DNA of 6,958 nt from contig JAVVPD010000108.1 in NCBI GenBank assembly GCA_036655975.1, positions 1-6,958 on the forward strand. The letters run 5' to 3'. The position numbers were made by a program, and so were the translations under genes. Each line of letters starts with the position of its first letter. Position 1 is the stretch's first letter. Origin of the DNA: CASQEL01 sp036655975 (GTDB lineage: Bacteria; Desulfobacterota; Desulfovibrionia; Desulfovibrionales; Desulfovibrionaceae). Shown piece by piece: positions 5,931-6,958 of this stretch. The notes under the pieces are model-generated. The model was not told where the DNA came from and did not search any database. It was given only the letters and a program-made list of their open reading frames with translations.

Positions 5931-6413
5931 TTAATATCCGTATTGGATAGAGGCAAGTTGACGCTTGCCGTCCAGATATTCCAAAAAATGTTCCAAAATT
6001 TGACGGTGGTCAAAGGCCATACGGTCAGGCAGTGCGTCAAGGGGACAAAAAGCCGCGCTGGCGGCATCGTCCCCCGCGCACAGGGCCTCGGGATGGGCCG
6101 TACTGCCCACAAATACCAAACCAAGGTTATGATGACGCGGGTCACGAGCGGGATCAGAATACACGCCCAGCAAACCCGTTAATTTGACCGTCAACGATGT
6201 TTCCTCGTGCATTTCACGCACAGCGCCGGCTTCGGCACATTCGCCTTCGTCTACAAAGCCGCCGGGCAAAGCGTAGCCATAGGGGGGATTTTTCCGTTCA
6301 ATCAGCACCACACCCCGTGGGGGATGATAAATGATCACATCCACTGTGGGCGAGGGATTGGCGTAGCTGACAATTGCGCCTCCACAATGGGGACAGGGGG
6401 TACTTTTTTCCAT
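5931..6413 (-). CDS. Nudix hydrolase, probably ADP-ribose pyrophosphatase type
   Basis: This 160-residue protein belongs to the Nudix family, which hydrolyses nucleoside diphosphates linked to another group, with Mg2+ bound by the Nudix box. The box runs from G52 to L74: G52, E58, then REMHEETSL with R66, E67, E70 and E71. The metal-binding residues are all present; the usual Gly near the end is Ser (S73). Before it lies LPGGFVDEGE, and after it GVYSDPARDPRHH, a feature of the ADP-ribose pyrophosphatase-like subgroup (COG1051). The N-terminus has a CPHCG knuckle (C7, C10) with no second Cys pair, so a full zinc ribbon is absent. There is no DNA-binding domain as in NrtR. The ATG start has AAGGA eight bases upstream, placed in the end of the preceding gene. 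Substrate is inferred: ADP-ribose is likely, dinucleotide or NADH hydrolysis possible. It sits in the same run as nadE. Confidence 0.9.
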   Translation of the reverse strand: MEKSTPCPHCGGAIVSYANPSPTVDVIIYHPPRGVVLIERKNPPYGYALPGGFVDEGECAEAGAVREMHEETSLTVKLTGLLGVYSDPARDPRHHNLGLVFVGSTAHPEALCAGDDAASAAFCPLDALPDRMAFDHRQILEHFLEYLDGKRQLASIQYGY

Positions 6414-6418
6414 ACATA

Positions 6419-6958
6419 TTATCCTTCTGCAATCACACGGTACCCTGCCGAGGCAAGTTGCGGCACGGTGATAGCGCCCGGCCGCAAAACACGCAAAGTT
6501 GGCTGCGGCATATCCTTCACCAACTCGACCAGCGTTGAAGGCGCATTGCCCGTAGGCTCGGGGCCGTCTAGTATCATACCGTCAACAGCGGACAGCAGGG
6601 CAAAGTCCAGACTATTCACCTTGGTCACCGGAGGCCTGCCACTGATATTGGCACTACTAGACACCAAGGCCCCTCCCAAAGCGGAGCTCAACACATGGGC
6701 CGCCGGATGTGAACTGATCCGCACAGCAATGCGCCCCGTGCCACCAGTAAGCATGGACGGCACATGGGGCAGAGCGGTCAGCAGCAGGGTCAGCGGCCCC
6801 GGCCAGAAGCGTTCCACCAAGGCCTCAAATAATGGTTCCCATACGGCTAAAGCCAAAATTTGTGTAGCATCGGCCACAATGACGGGTAAAGGAAGCTGGA
6901 CGTTACGGCGTTTGACCTGATATACCCGCGTCACCGCATCAACATCACAAGCATTACA
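6419..6958 (-). CDS. tsaC: L-threonylcarbamoyladenylate synthase (TsaC/YrdC/Sua5), N-terminus cut off
   Basis: The frame runs off the right edge, so the start is not seen; 179 residues are visible and about 30-40 are probably missing. The enzyme makes threonylcarbamoyl-AMP from threonine, bicarbonate and ATP, the first step of the t6A modification at position 37 of tRNAs that read ANN codons. Visible motifs in order are VYQVKRRNVQLPLPV (the KxR nucleotide-binding segment, visible residues about 12-26), FWPGPLTLLL (51-60), SSSANISG (100-107) and the closing PSTLVEL and LRPGAI. The protein ends with the YrdC domain, so it is the short TsaC type without the extra Sua5 domain. A GTG codon at 6934 is internal, since recognisable family sequence continues upstream of it. 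The stop codon TAA lies 5 bases before the Nudix start, and the Nudix ribosome binding site is inside this gene. It is the first visible gene of the run. Confidence 0.92.
   Translation of the reverse strand, partial: CNACDVDAVTRVYQVKRRNVQLPLPVIVADATQILALAVWEPLFEALVERFWPGPLTLLLTALPHVPSMLTGGTGRIAVRISSHPAAHVLSSALGGALVSSSANISGRPPVTKVNSLDFALLSAVDGMILDGPEPTGNAPSTLVELVKDMPQPTLRVLRPGAITVPQLASAGYRVIAEG

Noticed and set aside
6207..6920. A long open frame of 237 codons on the plus strand.
   Set aside because: It lies entirely opposite the Nudix and tsaC genes, has no recognisable family features, and both opposing genes have clear motifs.

Overview
The window looks like a housekeeping stretch from a sulfate-reducing, Desulfovibrio-like deltaproteobacterium (Desulfobacterota). 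That is an inference from the gene set: flagellar FliH/FliI, a Ros/MucR-type zinc-finger regulator of the form common in that group, a long UbiD-type decarboxylase of the futalosine-menaquinone kind, and the protein flavour of the Nudix and NadE genes. Most genes are moderately G+C rich (about 58% in the two lines I counted). The mucR gene (about 41%) and the gap upstream of it (about 33%) are much more A+T rich.

Layout. 1-1670 (+ strand) is the end of a flagellar operon: the tail of a probable fliH overlaps by four bases (ATGA) with a complete fliI, the flagellar export ATPase. 1671-1726 is a short convergent gap with a terminator-like hairpin that serves the opposite strand. 1727-2125 (- strand) is a GTG-started MucR-family regulator. 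2126-2342 is its A+T-rich upstream region, with a candidate promoter, a perfect 13-nt palindrome and other small repeats. 2343-6958 (- strand) is a tight four-gene run, read from right to left: a threonylcarbamoyl-AMP synthase gene cut by the window edge, a Nudix hydrolase, a UbiD-family decarboxylase and a glutamine-dependent NAD+ synthetase. The gaps in this run are 5, 9 and 18 nt, and ribosome binding sites overlap or abut the preceding stop codons, so it is almost certainly one transcription unit.

How the genes fit together. FliH and FliI are partners in feeding the flagellar type III export gate. The four-gene run combines tRNA t6A modification, a probable ADP-ribose/nucleotide pyrophosphatase, probable menaquinone synthesis and the last step of NAD+ synthesis. 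A shared theme of nucleotide and redox-cofactor supply is plausible but unproven. The MucR-type protein could be a global, H-NS-like regulator; its target is not visible here.

I found no tRNA, rRNA, CRISPR, insertion sequence, toxin, defence or phage gene, and no clear undescribed system. The most unusual signals are a perfect 13-bp inverted repeat inside nadE, an apparent insertion of about 35 residues in FliI, C-tracts in fliH/fliI, and the palindrome upstream of mucR.
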